Positions 5,727 to 7,560 of a stretch of DNA of 7,560 nucleotides are shown here, in pieces (within the stretch, counting starts at the first letter, position 1; each line of letters begins with the position of its first letter). Location of the stretch: contig JAEWIK010000300.1 in the NCBI GenBank assembly GCA_023387135.1, positions 1 through 7,560 of the forward strand. The letters are read 5' to 3'. A program made the translations under genes and the position numbers. Below the pieces are notes generated by a model, which was given only the letters and a program-made list of their open reading frames with translations, had not been told where the DNA came from and did not search any database. Source of the stretch: Actinomycetes bacterium (GTDB taxonomy: Bacteria > Actinomycetota > Actinomycetes > Propionibacteriales > Propionibacteriaceae).

Positions 5727-7449
5727 CGCGCGCCTCCGCCCCGAGTGAGCGTGCGAGGTGGACGCCGAGGGCGTCCTCGTCCAACAGTGGCGGAGCGTCG
5801 GGCCAGAGCCGGCCACACAGCTCCACCGTCTGGGTCGTGGTGATCGCCGCCGCCGCCAAGACGTCGGTGCGCGCGAGCACCTCGGCGGTGGGCCCGTCGG
5901 CGAGCACGCGGCCGTCGTTCATCACGACGACCCGGCGGGCGTGATGCGCCACCACGTCCATGTCGTGGGTGACCATGACGATCGTCGTCCCCTCGGCGTT
6001 GAGCCTGTCGATCAGGCCCATCATCGCCTGCACGCCTGCCCAGTCCTGGCCCGTCGTCGGTTCGTCGACGACGAGGATGGACGGCCGCAGCGCGAGGATC
6101 GAGGCGACAGCGATCCGCTGGCGTTCGCCCTTGCCGAGGGAGAACGGGTGCTCGTCCCGGACGTCGCTCAGGCCTGTCGTCGCGAGCACGTCGTCGACGC
6201 GACGCTCGATCTCGGCGGGCTGCAGCCCGGCGAGCTTGAGGCCGTACTCCACCTCTTCGGCGACGGTGGGGCTGAAGATCTGATGGTCGGGATTCTGGAA
6301 AACGTAGCCCACGTGCTGGGCGAGTTCCCAGGGTTGCAGAGTGCTGGCGTCCACCCCGTTGACGACCACGGTTCCCGAACTCGGGTCGAGGATCCGGTTG
6401 AGGTGTTTGGCCAGGGTGGTCTTCCCGGCCCCGTTGCGTCCGATCAGCGCCACGTACTCGCCCCGGCCGACGGTGAGGTTCACGCCCGCCAGGCCGCGGT
6501 GGCCGCCCGGGTAGGTGTGGACGAGGTCGCGCAGTTCGATCACGGGGTCGGTCGTCGGCGGTCGGACGGCGGGCACCTCGGGCACCGGCAACGGGTGTCC
6601 GGCGGACAGGCGGCGGACGAGGTCGACGGCGGAGTCCACGTCGAGCGGGACGTCAGCAGCGGGGATGACGCCGGCGTCGACCAGCGCCTTCCCGACCACG
6701 GCGACCGGGAGCGGCTTCACGAAGTTCTCCGCCACCAGGTCGGGATCACTGAAGAAGTCGGCCGGGCGGCCCAGCCAGCTCACCCGCCCGTCCTTCAGCA
6801 CGACGAGATTGTCGGCGCGATGCACGACGTCACTGCTGGCGTGCTCGACGGCGATGATGGTCGCCTCGCCGGTGCGCCGCAGCGCGTCGACGGTGTTGTA
6901 GATGTCTGCCCGTCCCTGGGGGTCGAGCTCGGACGTCGGCTCGTCGAGGCAGAGGATCTGCGGCTCGAGCGCGAGGACGCCCGCGATCGCCAGCCGCTGC
7001 TTCTGCCCGCCGGACAGCTTCGCGGTCTCGCGGGCGTCGAACCCGTCGAGTTGGACGGCCGTCAGGCAGTCGGTGACCCGCCGCCTGATCTCGTCGCGCG
7101 GCACGAGGTAGTTGCGCGGCCCGAAGGCGACGTCCTCGGCCGCGGTCCGTCCGAGGATCTGACTCTCGGGATCCTGCAGGACCAAGCCGACGTAGCGGGT
7201 GATGGTCTGGACGCGGAAGTCCTTCAGATCGGTACCGTCCAGCAACACGCTGCCGCCCAGCGTGCCCTCCTTCAGGTGCGGGATCACCCCGTTGAGGGTC
7301 ATGAGCAGGGTCGACTTCCCGGCTCCGGTCTGCCCCATCACCACGGTGAAGCTGCCCTTGGGAAAGGTCAGGTCGACATCGTGAAGGACGTCGGCGTCAG
7401 CCTTGGGATACCGGTAGCTGACGCCGACGACGTCCAGTGACTGCCCCAT
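5716..7449 (-). CDS. ECF transporter ATPase, two ABC domains fused in one protein (EcfA-EcfA')
   Basis: A 577-residue protein with two ABC ATPase domains that power vitamin or cofactor-precursor import. Domain 1: Walker A GQTGAGKST at 39-47, Q-loop Q92, signature LSGGQ at 145-149, Walker B ILCLDE at 165-170, H-loop H203. A linker of about residues 240-300 follows, including a Pro-rich stretch around 286-302. Domain 2: Walker A GRNGAGKTT at 337-345, Q-loop Q385, a divergent signature SLGKGE at 437-442, Walker B ILVVDE at 458-463, H-loop H495. Both catalytic glutamates (E170, E463) are present. Separate EcfA1/EcfA2 proteins are common in Firmicutes; single-chain versions such as YkoD are frequent in Actinobacteria. 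The start at 7449 lies 3 nt after the S-component stop and has no strong Shine-Dalgarno, so translation may depend on the gene before it. The order S-A-A'-T resembles ykoEDC, but the substrate is not shown by this protein. Confidence 0.93.
   Translation of the reverse strand: MGQSLDVVGVSYRYPKADADVLHDVDLTFPKGSFTVVMGQTGAGKSTLLMTLNGVIPHLKEGTLGGSVLLDGTDLKDFRVQTITRYVGLVLQDPESQILGRTAAEDVAFGPRNYLVPRDEIRRRVTDCLTAVQLDGFDARETAKLSGGQKQRLAIAGVLALEPQILCLDEPTSELDPQGRADIYNTVDALRRTGEATIIAVEHASSDVVHRADNLVVLKDGRVSWLGRPADFFSDPDLVAENFVKPLPVAVVGKALVDAGVIPAADVPLDVDSAVDLVRRLSAGHPLPVPEVPAVRPPTTDPVIELRDLVHTYPGGHRGLAGVNLTVGRGEYVALIGRNGAGKTTLAKHLNRILDPSSGTVVVNGVDASTLQPWELAQHVGYVFQNPDHQIFSPTVAEEVEYGLKLAGLQPAEIERRVDDVLATTGLSDVRDEHPFSLGKGERQRIAVASILALRPSILVVDEPTTGQDWAGVQAMMGLIDRLNAEGTTIVMVTHDMDVVAHHARRVVVMNDGRVLADGPTAEVLARTDVLAAAAITTTQTVELCGRLWPDAPPLLDEDALGVHLARSLGAEARDDA
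5733..5737 (-). promoter_or_regulatory. Ribosome binding site of ecfT inside the ATPase gene
   Basis: GGAGG on the minus strand lies 6 nt before the ATG at 5726, within the last codons of the ATPase gene. It supports the short EcfT start over the longer frame reaching 5816. Confidence 0.65.
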
Positions 7450-7452
7450 GGA

Positions 7453-7560
7453 TCAGTTCAGGAGCTTGCTGTTGCGCACCGCGTAGTACGCCACCGCCGC
7501 GATCACGAGGTTGACGACCGCCGCCACGAGCAGGGACGGCACGGAGGCGATGTACATGCC
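7453..7560 (-). CDS. C-terminus of a probable ECF S-component (substrate-binding membrane protein), cut by the window edge
   Basis: The minus-strand frame is open from the right edge to a TGA at 7453-7455, giving the last 35 residues. They form one membrane helix beginning VPSLLVAAVVNLVIAAVAYY and a short polar tail ending NSKLLN. S-components typically finish with such a helix and a basic end. The stop lies 3 nt before the start of the fused ECF ATPase, where the S gene sits in S-A-A'-T operons. Too little is visible to say which family (CblT, YkoE, QueT, RibU or other) it belongs to, and so which compound the operon imports. The call rests mainly on context; another small membrane protein is possible. 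Confidence 0.65.
   Translation of the reverse strand, partial: GMYIASVPSLLVAAVVNLVIAAVAYYAVRNSKLLN

Noticed and set aside
5758..7440. 560-residue plus-strand frame opposite the fused ECF ATPase
   Set aside because: It has biased Arg/Gly/Val/His composition and no domain, and lies exactly over a protein with all ABC motifs on the other strand.
1..7560. CRISPR arrays, tRNA or rRNA genes, insertion sequences, phage genes or attachment sites
   Set aside because: None was seen: the only tandem array is the coding His repeat in copB, and gene composition is uniform across the window.

Overview
The window comes from a high-GC bacterium, most likely an actinomycete. All genes prefer G or C at the third codon position, and long open frames lie antisense to the real genes as a result. 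The fused double-ATPase ECF protein and the CsoR-type palindrome next to a copper ATPase also fit Actinobacteria. A propionibacterial relative is possible, but the sequence alone does not fix the genus.

Left part, plus strand (1-2719). The 3' part of a RibD C-terminal/dihydrofolate-reductase-like gene enters from the left edge. A short intergenic region follows with two perfect inverted repeats; the second looks like a CsoR-type copper operator. It leads into copB, a P1B-3 heavy-metal ATPase with a CPH motif and a His-rich N-terminus made of six 18-bp repeats. This gene probably exports copper or silver.

Middle (2740-3176). A small DUF4287 gene lies on the minus strand, converging on copB, with its own strong ribosome binding site. 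The 146 bp upstream of it separates it from the operon to its right and holds no convincing gene.

Right part, minus strand (3177-7560, read right to left). One tightly packed operon encodes the C-terminus of a probable ECF S-component (cut by the window edge), a fused two-domain ECF ATPase, the EcfT transmembrane protein, an ADP-ribosylglycohydrolase-family enzyme and a small PurM/AIR-synthase-like protein resembling the alpha-ribazole kinase CblS. Junctions are 3 nt apart, an 11-nt overlap, 1 nt apart and 8 nt apart. The gene set suggests import of a riboside-like compound or cofactor precursor, followed by phosphorylation and possibly glycosidic cleavage. Because the substrate-binding S-component is almost wholly outside the window, the substrate remains a hypothesis. 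Alpha-ribazole or a related lower-ligand riboside of B12 is the leading candidate.
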